From positions 26,979-90,978 of the IMG/VR virus record IMGVR_UViG_3300028558_000022: a stretch of DNA of 64,000 nt. One strand, 5' to 3'. Position 1 is the stretch's first letter. Every line of letters begins with the position of its first letter. The notes below the pieces were generated by a model. That model made no database searches. It was given only the letters and a program-made list of their open reading frames with translations, and was not told where the DNA came from. The stretch comes from a virus. This document shows positions 57,479 to 64,000 of this stretch, piece by piece. Both the position numbers and the translations under genes were made by a program.

Positions 57479-59599
57479 CTAAACGACCTCAGGCATAGAA
57501 CCTTGGAGTCCCGTGAGACTCGGTACGCCCTCTGCGGCTTCGCTTTGCCCGTTTTGGCGGAATGCGTTGACCACAAGATCGCGTTTGATTCGGTTATCAG
57601 CGGATTGCTGATCCAGTGCGGATTTCTGCTGGAACTTCTGCTGATTAGTCTGAGCTGTGATGGCGGCCTTCGACTGAGCTTGAGCGGCTTGTGACTTTGC
57701 TTGCCGGTCTTGCTTCATCTGATCCGTCATCGGCTTGATGATGTCGTTCTTGTCTTTCCACTCTGACGCTTCGATCCACATAGCGACGATGACTTTCCAG
57801 TCGATGTACTCGCCGTTGATGTCCGCAAGCTGATCGACAATTTGCGGGTTCTCAAGAATCTGAGTCAACAGCGTCATTGACTGAGCCATTGTTCGCTTGG
57901 CGGCAAGTGCCGCGCCCGCAAGAACCTCATACGAGATACGCGCGTCGTGGTATGCCTGAAGATCAAGCTCGTAATCCTTGCCCATCTCGTCGCCGAGGAT
58001 GGCAAAGATTTCCGCATCAGAAATGTAGGACATTACCAGCTCATCCAAGATGTACAGGAATGGGCTGAATACTTGTTCGATGAAGTTGTCAAGCGGACCG
58101 TCAAGACGCGTCGCGCTGGCGGCCCCAAGTTGGGCAGCTCCGCCCGCTGTACGACCCATCGAAGTTCGCGGCCCGGCTGTCGAGCCTTGCACAAGTGCTT
58201 GGTCGGCGCCGGAGCTACTCTCTGTTGCCTTCTCGGACTCCGCGAGTGCGTTCCACACTTCGCCGGGAATCTTCGGAATGTCGAGCAACTTGTATGCTTT
58301 GTCAACCTCTCCGTCAACCGTGAGAATCTTACCGAGACCGGTACGGATCATCTGCGTCGGTGCGTTTGTGTCACGCTTACGCAGGTAAACCGGGTTCACA
58401 CCGAATGACAAGAGTTTGAGAATTGCGTTGATAGTCCCTTGATCGACTCGTTGGTTCTGTCCAACGATCAGGCCAAGGCCCATGCCGTAAAACGCCTTCG
58501 GACGGTTCCACCAATTAGCAGAAAGGAACGGAATCTGATTGAAGGGGTTCTTACCGGAGAAGATCACATGATTACGGTCAATAACCATAATCTTGCGGCC
58601 CTTGTCCCAGTATTCCAAAACCTCCATCTTCTTAAAGAGAAGGTCCGGGGTCACTTCAATGTTCACATCTTCTGAATGGTGAACGGCGCCATTGGCGTAG
58701 GTCGTTTGATCTGTGCCGAGAATTTCAGGGCCGTCCGACTGGGTGGGAGGCATCCACCATTTCTTGAGTTCCTCTTCGCCCTTCGGGAGCTTCCAACCTT
58801 CAAGGTCGGGATGATCCGGCTTTTTCTCTCTCAGCTCTTCAAGTGACTTGCGAATCCTGTCGAGTTGGTAGAAGTCCATGTAGCGGACATCCACAACGAA
58901 ATCAGCATGTCGAATATCTCCGACATTGCACTTCGGATCGACCAGAACCTTGTCGAGAGGTCTGCTTTCAAAGAACGGACGCGGTACGAAACGAACCGAT
59001 TTCTTAATGTTAGGTATCTCGTCCTTCGGAATCTGTACCGTGTCCTGTGCGTCAACCGGCCCGGACCGCAGGGTCGAGACCGTCGCTTCGCGTTTCTTTG
59101 TAACAACCTCTTGAAAATCGATACCCCACTTCCAAATGCCCGTACCAAATACGGCCATCTGTTCGAGGCCCCACTTTGTCTCTGTTTTGAACTTGCAGGA
59201 ATCCAGCAAGTACGAGAAGACGGTCGTCTTTGCGTCAACGACTTTCTGACTCGTTCCGGGACGTGGGCGCAGAACCATCGGGGGATCGGCGTAGAACAAA
59301 CCTTTGTAGAGTTGCGGTACAACCGCATTCGCTACCTTGGCAACCGTGAACCGCTGAACATTTGGTTCGAGGATGTATGTGTTCTCGTAAACCGACAACG
59401 GACGCGGCGATTGATACAAAAGATCAGCGTCGCGCCAAAGAAGGTTCCACTGTTTGTTTGAAATGTATGACTCGGACTTCCGAGCGGCACCAACGACCAG
59501 AGCGAGATCGGCACTGGCGGTCTTTAACTGTCCGCCCTTTCCGTAGTCCTCAGGCGTAAGGGACCGGCTCTGACTGCCGTCCGTCTCTGGAAGTGACAT
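57479..59599 (-). CDS. Portal protein (podovirus type)
   Basis: 706 residues, long like P22-type or N4-type portals. Helical N-terminus (ISNKQWNLLWRDADLLYQSP), a core with FVVDVRYMDFYQLDRIRKSL, NQIPFLSANWWNRPKAFYGM and GLGLIVGQNQRVDQGTINAI, where the last matches the usual portal region before the stem, then a Gln/Ala-rich coiled C-terminus (AKSQAAQAQSKAAITAQTNQ) that could form the barrel. Dodecameric channel for DNA entry; lies between the terminase and scaffold genes as usual. Confidence 0.85.
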   Translation of the reverse strand: MSLPETDGSQSRSLTPEDYGKGGQLKTASADLALVVGAARKSESYISNKQWNLLWRDADLLYQSPRPLSVYENTYILEPNVQRFTVAKVANAVVPQLYKGLFYADPPMVLRPRPGTSQKVVDAKTTVFSYLLDSCKFKTETKWGLEQMAVFGTGIWKWGIDFQEVVTKKREATVSTLRSGPVDAQDTVQIPKDEIPNIKKSVRFVPRPFFESRPLDKVLVDPKCNVGDIRHADFVVDVRYMDFYQLDRIRKSLEELREKKPDHPDLEGWKLPKGEEELKKWWMPPTQSDGPEILGTDQTTYANGAVHHSEDVNIEVTPDLLFKKMEVLEYWDKGRKIMVIDRNHVIFSGKNPFNQIPFLSANWWNRPKAFYGMGLGLIVGQNQRVDQGTINAILKLLSFGVNPVYLRKRDTNAPTQMIRTGLGKILTVDGEVDKAYKLLDIPKIPGEVWNALAESEKATESSSGADQALVQGSTAGPRTSMGRTAGGAAQLGAASATRLDGPLDNFIEQVFSPFLYILDELVMSYISDAEIFAILGDEMGKDYELDLQAYHDARISYEVLAGAALAAKRTMAQSMTLLTQILENPQIVDQLADINGEYIDWKVIVAMWIEASEWKDKNDIIKPMTDQMKQDRQAKSQAAQAQSKAAITAQTNQQKFQQKSALDQQSADNRIKRDLVVNAFRQNGQSEAAEGVPSLTGLQGSMPEVV

Positions 59600-59607
59600 C
59601 TACTCTC

Positions 59608-60489
59608 CTACATCAAATCCGCAAACGGATCGATGAAACCTTGCCCGTCCGTGTTCCCGGCTTGCTCAATCTGGAAGGCGGTAACCGGATTGTCGTCCGA
59701 CTGACCGGCCTTGTTCAGATACGCGTATTTGCCGATGCAGTGGACAAGATCGTGAATCTCGGCAGCCTGTTGGTTTGTTGCGTACTGCGTATTCACGTAA
59801 TTGATCTTGCTGTCCATGTCGGCATAGGCGCCGAATTGATCGGCGAGCAACGACAACGCAGAGACAATATCGTCGTGCGCGTCATCACTTGTACCGGTGA
59901 ACTGTTCCAGCTCCGAGTAAATCTCCTCAAGTCCCTCACAGGCGTTTGAGAAGTACATTCGCTCATCACCGAGCAAGCGAAGCACGGGCTTCGCCTTCAT
60001 CTGTTTCGCTTTGGCCTTTGTTCCGAGGCCGAGGGACACATACTCAACGGGGATCGCGATTTGGAGCTTGTCCATTTCGCGCCGGAGTTCGCGGCCCATC
60101 CACTTCACACCTACCGAGTCTTCGATTGCGATCTTTTTAGGCTTCCACTTACGCCCTGTCGCTGCGATGACTGCCGGTAGTTCGTATTCGTTGTATCTCC
60201 CACGAGTCATGTTCACGATGTAGAACCGCCCGCCGTAGATCAGCGCGGTCATAATCACCGTGTAGTCTGCCCAAGACTTTGTAGAGTACGCCGTATCGAC
60301 CGTCGTAACTACGATGCCTTGTGCCGGTAACTGGTTATGGGGGATCGTCCGCCGCGTGAGAAGCTCGCGCGGGAACTTGATCTTGTTTATCTGACGCGGG
60401 TTGTTCAGGTACTTGATTGCGAACCCGTCTTGGTCTTTCTTACGTTCCTTCGCAAGGAACTCGTAAGACAACCTTTCCGGGAACCACAA
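59608..60489 (-). CDS. terL: Large terminase, nuclease part (split frame)
   Basis: 293 residues if begun at TTG 60489, which lacks a Shine-Dalgarno. RNase H-like nuclease motifs: TVDTAYSTKSWADYTV, IAIEDSVGVKWMGRELRREM and DDAHDDIVSALSLL. It cuts the concatemer during packaging. The frame is open upstream to a TAG and reads DYELWFPERLSYEF, a normal internal piece of TerL linking ATPase and nuclease, so this is the C-terminal half of one protein whose frame changes by +1 at 60497. Confidence 0.85.
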   Translation of the reverse strand: MWFPERLSYEFLAKERKKDQDGFAIKYLNNPRQINKIKFPRELLTRRTIPHNQLPAQGIVVTTVDTAYSTKSWADYTVIMTALIYGGRFYIVNMTRGRYNEYELPAVIAATGRKWKPKKIAIEDSVGVKWMGRELRREMDKLQIAIPVEYVSLGLGTKAKAKQMKAKPVLRLLGDERMYFSNACEGLEEIYSELEQFTGTSDDAHDDIVSALSLLADQFGAYADMDSKINYVNTQYATNQQAAEIHDLVHCIGKYAYLNKAGQSDDNPVTAFQIEQAGNTDGQGFIDPFADLM

Positions 60490-60496
60490 CTCGTAG

Positions 60497-61630
60497 TCAG
60501 TCTACCGCCTCAGCCTCAATCTTTCCGGCTTCAGCGGCTTTGTCGTTCAACCAAAGTGCGGCCCGCAGGTAGACGTTGACATAAACGGAGCTATTGAAAC
60601 GACCGCTATCGACGGAGCCTTTGATATTTTCCTGTAGGCCCTCTTCTTCAGCAAACGTCTCTTCCTGCTTAATCGTCTTACCGTAGTAGTCCTTCTCGTC
60701 GTACCACGTACCGATGACATCCATAAAGCCATACGGGTGAAGCATGGCCCGGTTGACGCTAATTTGTTTGTTCGTCTTTTCCAGACGATCTACCGTCAAG
60801 CTGTTCTCGTTCGTTACAACGTCGTCCAGCTTCAGCACTCCAAAGTGCATACCGGACAAAGCCTGTTCGATAGATGCCGCGCGGATTGTCGGTTCCTTCT
60901 CGTCACCGCCCGCTGGCGTTTGAAATTCGGTTTGCTTCCCGTCGCCGGGCGCCGTGCAATGCTCGGGAAAGAGCACTTGGAACAAACTATCACTCCACTC
61001 GCCCGTTTCCTTGTCCATCATCTTTCTAGGACCGTGACCGCTCTTTCCGGTCTTCGGATCGGGAATGCCGTTCTCTTCAAGTGTGAAGTGTTGCTTGATT
61101 TCGCCTACAAAGTCTGTGGCGAGCTGCAAAGTTCCAGTAAGAATCAGAATGGTGATTGCAGGGAATGAAATGATCCACTGGACGCAATCCGCCATGTCGA
61201 TTGAAGACTTGAACCCACCGCGCGGTACCAGAAGCATTCGATCCTTGAGATCGGTGTACTGGTTTGCAAACTTCTCGAACGTCGCGAATGTGGGATTCTT
61301 CTGCACAAAGAACTTGTTGCAAATGTCTTCGTGTGTCTTGACGGTGACTTGACTGTACTTCTCTAGCAGGTTGCACAGAAAGAACAGATTTGTCTGAGCA
61401 AGGAAACGGAAGATTAGAAGCTCCGTGCCCGTGACTTCGTTGAGAGTCTCTCCGGCAGCCGTCAGAGCGTTGATCCAACTCTTCTGTACCTTCTCTTGCT
61501 GTGCGCTAGACAATCGCTGGAAGCTCTTTTGTGCCATCTCAAGTAGTGCGTCTTCTGAGATGTCCCTGAACTGATAGTTCGGGTGCTCGCGTGCTTCCTG
61601 TGCGAGTTGCCGTAACCGGCTAAGAACCAT
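60497..61630 (-). CDS. terL: Large terminase, ATPase part (split frame)
   Basis: 377 residues. ATPase domain with a Walker A variant LLVPRGGFKSSIDM, a coupling region ITILILTGTLQLA and Walker B FGVLKLDDVVTNENS. It drives DNA into the head through the portal. It ends GAC UGA C, immediately before the nuclease frame; a +1 shift there would give a fused TerL of about 675 residues, longer than the usual 500-600. The N-terminal 100 residues are an extra helical region that could be small-terminase-like. No separate small terminase is recognised nearby. Confidence 0.85.
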   Translation of the reverse strand: MVLSRLRQLAQEAREHPNYQFRDISEDALLEMAQKSFQRLSSAQQEKVQKSWINALTAAGETLNEVTGTELLIFRFLAQTNLFFLCNLLEKYSQVTVKTHEDICNKFFVQKNPTFATFEKFANQYTDLKDRMLLVPRGGFKSSIDMADCVQWIISFPAITILILTGTLQLATDFVGEIKQHFTLEENGIPDPKTGKSGHGPRKMMDKETGEWSDSLFQVLFPEHCTAPGDGKQTEFQTPAGGDEKEPTIRAASIEQALSGMHFGVLKLDDVVTNENSLTVDRLEKTNKQISVNRAMLHPYGFMDVIGTWYDEKDYYGKTIKQEETFAEEEGLQENIKGSVDSGRFNSSVYVNVYLRAALWLNDKAAEAGKIEAEAVD

Positions 61631-61655
61631 ACCTCTCCGTTATGGGCGCCGTTGT

Positions 61656-62192
61656 TTACTTTTTGTGCCAGCCTTCCATCGTGTGAGCGAGATTTGCCAT
61701 CTCGCGAACATGAGGGTTCTTGCTGTTACGCGCCTCGTTGAGCTTTTCCTTCGGGATCGTCTCACCCTCAGGAATGTGTAACGCGCGATGTAGGCCGCCT
61801 TTGTGAAGGTGCATTACCACGCGATGCTTGCTCAATTGAACTGTGTCTGTGTGCCCGCTCGACTTACGTGCTCTATGCTTGTCTGCTTCCTCTTTGGTAA
61901 GCACGGCCTCCCCTTTATGCAGGATCGCCGGACCGGTCTCGGGGACGTAATCCGTACCGTTCTTGTACTTCGGAAGTAGAGATTTAGCCGCGTTCTTGAA
62001 TGCTTCATTCGCGGACTTTATAGGGCTATCCTGATTTGAGTTATCCGGCTTGCTCTGAGGCGCCGGGGAAGAATCACCGACTCCCAGATAATGCTTGGCC
62101 GTATCAACGGCGTGGGACACTGCGTCGCGAGCATTCTTGAAGGTAAATGTGTCCTTCAGATCATCTGCAATCTTTTGGCCGTCGTTTGCCAT
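61656..62192 (-). CDS. Hypothetical protein
   Basis: 178 residues. Helical N-terminus (NARDAVSHAVDTAKHYLGVG), a disordered Ser/Pro/Asn linker, then a compact part with GPAILHKGEAVLTKEEADKH, a motif seen in many phage proteins that begin tape-measure-like or internal virion proteins, and HRVVMHLHKGGLHRALHIPE. Possibly a virion-associated factor. Coupled to the His-rich gene by one base. Confidence 0.65.
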   Translation of the reverse strand: MANDGQKIADDLKDTFTFKNARDAVSHAVDTAKHYLGVGDSSPAPQSKPDNSNQDSPIKSANEAFKNAAKSLLPKYKNGTDYVPETGPAILHKGEAVLTKEEADKHRARKSSGHTDTVQLSKHRVVMHLHKGGLHRALHIPEGETIPKEKLNEARNSKNPHVREMANLAHTMEGWHKK

Positions 62193-62530
62193 TACCCCGC
62201 CATTCCTGTAGGGGCCGCACCGGGCATGGGTGACGGCTGTGCGCCCGCAGCGGGCATCTGAGCTGCGTCGGGTGTACCGGCGTCCGCTTCCTGCTCACCG
62301 GGATTAGGCGTCCCGGCATGAGTAAGCATGTGCTCGACCATCTCATCATCTCCGCGCTTTGTGTGCGTTTCCATCGGGTGATGGTCGGGGCGAGTGTGAT
62401 GATGCTCGAAAATATGATCGCCGTTGTGCGACTTGCGATGCGTGATGTGGCTGATTTCTTTCTTTGGCTTCTCGTGTTCGCCGCCGAGATGCCGGGCGGC
62501 CTCGGTCATGTAGTTATGATCCATTTCCAT
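62192..62530 (-). CDS. His-rich protein
   Basis: 112 residues with about 17 His: EISHITHRKSHNGDHIFEHH then HTRPDHHPMETHTKRGDDEM. The C-terminus is Pro/Ala/Gly-rich (PMPGAAPTGMAG). Metal binding is likely; the role is unknown. Its start overlaps the phosphatase-like gene. Confidence 0.65.
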   Translation of the reverse strand: MEMDHNYMTEAARHLGGEHEKPKKEISHITHRKSHNGDHIFEHHHTRPDHHPMETHTKRGDDEMVEHMLTHAGTPNPGEQEADAGTPDAAQMPAAGAQPSPMPGAAPTGMAG

Positions 62531-63029
62531 CCTTGTTCAAGAGGTTCTCAAACGTGTCCCAGTGGCTACGTGCAAACTGTCGGACACCGAGACCCGGATC
62601 GTACTTCGGATAAAGCGTTCGGAAGACTCTCTCCGAGCTGATAAAGTTGCTCGGAAGCTCTCCGATACTCCGCAAGTACAACATCGCAGTTGTGGGACCG
62701 CGCGAATGACCGGCGTTACAGGCAATCAATACTTTGTCGCCGTGTGCCAGTTTCTTTTGAACGTACTGAAGTCCCTCTTTAACCATCGCCTCAGGGATGA
62801 GGTTAGGATCATCAGGGTCAATCATGTTGAGCGCCATACGATTGCGCTTCATTGCGGCGAGATACTCTGGGCTGTCCTTAGGAGCGCCGGGCGTTGTGTA
62901 CCCTAACGAGTCGCGATGACCTCCCGGTCCCTCTTTGCAGCATCGAAGCGACCGCCAGTCGCCACGATCTTTGATCTTCTCGTAATCGGCGTCATCGCCA
63001 ACATACAAGTCGCCGATAATGTTTGTCAT
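62514..63029 (-). CDS. Dual-specificity-phosphatase-like protein
   Basis: 171 residues. VLIACNAGHSRGPTTAM contains the CX5R loop of protein tyrosine/dual-specificity phosphatases (Cys104, Arg110), with Ala in place of the His usually before the Cys; a general acid may be Asp72 or Asp74 in MIDPDDPNL. Begins with NIIGDLYVGD, the usual first strand of DSPs. Phage DSPs could act on host phosphoproteins, RNA 5' ends or phosphoinositides. Confidence 0.75.
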   Translation of the reverse strand: MTNIIGDLYVGDDADYEKIKDRGDWRSLRCCKEGPGGHRDSLGYTTPGAPKDSPEYLAAMKRNRMALNMIDPDDPNLIPEAMVKEGLQYVQKKLAHGDKVLIACNAGHSRGPTTAMLYLRSIGELPSNFISSERVFRTLYPKYDPGLGVRQFARSHWDTFENLLNKDGNGS

Positions 63030-63037
63030 GATCCGCC

Positions 63038-63184
63038 TTACTTAGCGGACTGAACGGTCGGCTCAACGCTGTATTCACCATACTTCGCGATGAAATCGTC
63101 TTTCTTCATCGTTGCGTAATCGTATCTACGCTGATCGGTGTTATGCGTCGCCGGAACCGTGAACGTCTTCCGTGTGTAGAGCAT
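63038..63184 (-). CDS. Small hypothetical protein
   Basis: 48 residues; ATG 63184 shares a base with the stop of the previous gene (TAATG). MLYTRKTFTVPATHNTDQRR leads to a basic-aromatic middle (YDYATMKKDDFIAKYGEYSV). Unrecognised; protein-like and well placed between two genes of the same strand. Confidence 0.6.
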   Translation of the reverse strand: MLYTRKTFTVPATHNTDQRRYDYATMKKDDFIAKYGEYSVEPTVQSAK

Positions 63185-63393
63185 TACGAAACCCCCTCCG
63201 TGATGATCTTCGGCTTGGCCGCTTCTGCGGCCCGTGCTGCTGCCTGTCGCTGTGCGTTCTCGATGAACGACTTGAGAACTACGTTCGCAAAGTCAGCCGC
63301 GAACTGATGATGAATGTCGCTCAGAAAGATCGCTACGCCTTTGTGCGTCCAGACCTTACCAAACTCTTGTGCGTCTTTTGCGCTAACCTGCAT
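63184..63393 (-). CDS. Small hypothetical protein
   Basis: 69 residues from ATG 63393 (GGAGAAGG upstream). DAQEFGKVWTHKGVAIFLSD followed by HQFAADFANVVLKSFIENAQ is helical; the C-terminus is Ala/Lys-rich. The frame opens further upstream but only as an Arg-rich shadow of the neighbouring gene. Overlaps the 63383 gene by 11 bases. Confidence 0.6.
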   Translation of the reverse strand: MQVSAKDAQEFGKVWTHKGVAIFLSDIHHQFAADFANVVLKSFIENAQRQAAARAAEAAKPKIITEGVS

Positions 63394-63700
63394 CGGCCTT
63401 CTCCCTTGGCTTCTGCCCCAGAATGTTCGCCCAAACCTCTTTGACCTTCGATGTCGCCTCAGCGTCAGACCGTGTGAGGAACTTCTCCGGGTTCGGCGGA
63501 TCGTCCGGCTCAAACCAGCGGAGCTGTCTCGGATCGCCGAAGACGCTCAGAGCCAACGCTGTGTAAAGCGTCTTCTCTTCGTCTGTCTCGGCGTCAAGGA
63601 TCAATGACAACTGTTCGGCGAATATGGCGAGACGCGGGACAAGCCGCACATCGCGTAAGATTCGGTTCAGGTTACTCAGATGTTGCTTTTTTCTTCGCAT
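63383..63700 (-). CDS. Hypothetical protein
   Basis: 105 residues. Basic start (MRRKKQHLSNLNRILRDVRL), a helix with AIFAEQLSLILDAETDEEKT, and a Pro-rich segment (RWFEPDDPPNPEKFLTRSDA). Overlaps the JAMM gene by 29 bases. No family recognised; its place before the terminase would allow a small-terminase role, for which there is no sequence proof. Confidence 0.6.
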   Translation of the reverse strand: MRRKKQHLSNLNRILRDVRLVPRLAIFAEQLSLILDAETDEEKTLYTALALSVFGDPRQLRWFEPDDPPNPEKFLTRSDAEATSKVKEVWANILGQKPREKADAG

Positions 63701-63998
63701 ACACGATTTCGCAGGGCAACGCGCAATCGGGCACCCAAAAGCGGACCTTCGTCTTCCCGCCCATCACCGAGCACACACCGCAAATACGGGCGCCAATGAT
63801 ATACGAGGCTTTGAAGTCGTGATCCGACAGGATCGTGTCGCTGTTGACGTGAGTGTGGATGTCTCCGATGATTCGTTTCCCGCGCTCCTCCGCCTTTCGC
63901 GCTACGCGGTCAAACTCAGTTTTGTACCACGCTACCTCAATCTCAGTCTGGGTACCGTACTCCCTCGTGTATTCAAAGGAATCGATCACTGTCAGATG
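63672..63998 (-). CDS. JAMM/MPN metalloprotease-like protein (5' end outside window)
   Basis: The visible 105 residues (from an in-frame GTG at 63989; the frame stays open to the edge) carry the zinc motif HTHVNSDTILSDHD, i.e. HxH, seven residues, S, two residues, D (His45, His47, Ser55, Asp58), preceded by the strand KRIIGDI. The upstream catalytic glutamate is missing because the gene is cut off. JAMM proteins cleave isopeptide or peptide bonds; in phages they occur in tail assembly proteins and could also remove ubiquitin-like conjugates used by host defences. Confidence 0.75.
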   Translation of the reverse strand, partial: HLTVIDSFEYTREYGTQTEIEVAWYKTEFDRVARKAEERGKRIIGDIHTHVNSDTILSDHDFKASYIIGARICGVCSVMGGKTKVRFWVPDCALPCEIVYAKKKATSE

Positions 63999-64000
63999 AG

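Noticed and set aside
1-64000. CRISPR arrays, insertion sequences, rRNA or complete tRNA genes
   Set aside because: No regularly spaced repeats, no transposase motifs with terminal repeats and no structural RNA signatures were seen by eye.

Overview
The window reads as the genome of a temperate, podovirus-like bacteriophage (T7/N4/P22-type virion genes, no tape-measure gene seen), cut at both ends: a recombinase runs off the left edge and a JAMM-motif gene off the right. The structural signature is a split-frame large terminase, a portal, a candidate scaffold, an N4-gp56-type major capsid protein, two tail-tubular-A-like adaptors, a 1288-residue tail protein, and internal virion proteins including one with a lytic transglycosylase domain. 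Ribosome-binding sites are ordinary GGAG/AGGAG types and promoters are TTGACA-like. The host cannot be named from the sequence; a soil bacterium such as an acidobacterium would fit the general look, but that is a guess.

Layout. From about 0.46 to 24.17 kb nearly everything is on the + strand and encodes integration, regulation, replication, recombination, nucleotide and RNA metabolism in tightly packed, often overlapping genes. From 24.2 to 64 kb nearly everything is on the - strand: nucleotide-pool genes (class II ribonucleotide reductase, dGTP/dATP diphosphohydrolase-like), a lysis region, internal virion proteins, tail and fibre proteins, endolysin, capsid, scaffold, portal, terminase and small accessory genes. 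The two halves converge on a bidirectional terminator at 24182-24209. An integration module (1.9-3.6 kb) holds a tRNA-Ser 3'-end attP core flanked by paired arm-type repeats, the integrase, an excisionase-like protein and a zinc-ribbon miniprotein. Because attP lies inside the window with phage-like operators on both sides, the sequence looks like a free or circular phage genome rather than an integrated prophage.

How the genes work together. The replication set is a T7-like primase-helicase, a RecA, a superfamily 2 helicase, a RecB-type exonuclease, an endonuclease VII and a candidate single-strand-binding protein; no DNA polymerase is visible. RNA-handling genes (T4 Rnl1-type RNA ligase, two HAD phosphatases, a ligase-type OB domain without its catalytic domain, a nucleotidyltransferase-fold protein) suggest RNA repair. 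A class II ribonucleotide reductase, a MazG-like pyrophosphohydrolase and a dGTP/dATP diphosphohydrolase-like protein would tune the dNTP pool.

Most unusual points: (1) a 19-bp near-palindrome, GTTTGNCAAWTTGNCAAAC, at six non-coding or gene-boundary positions, five of them at promoters, which looks like a phage-wide operator; (2) three protein modules reused in several virion proteins, twice apparently nested inside another domain; (3) a small + strand membrane-protein gene with its own operator inside the - strand late block; (4) an unannotated, hairpin-rich 224-base stretch directly before the RNA ligase; (5) a terminase split by a +1 frame change at UGA-C; (6) a small gene with an in-frame ochre at codon 5.
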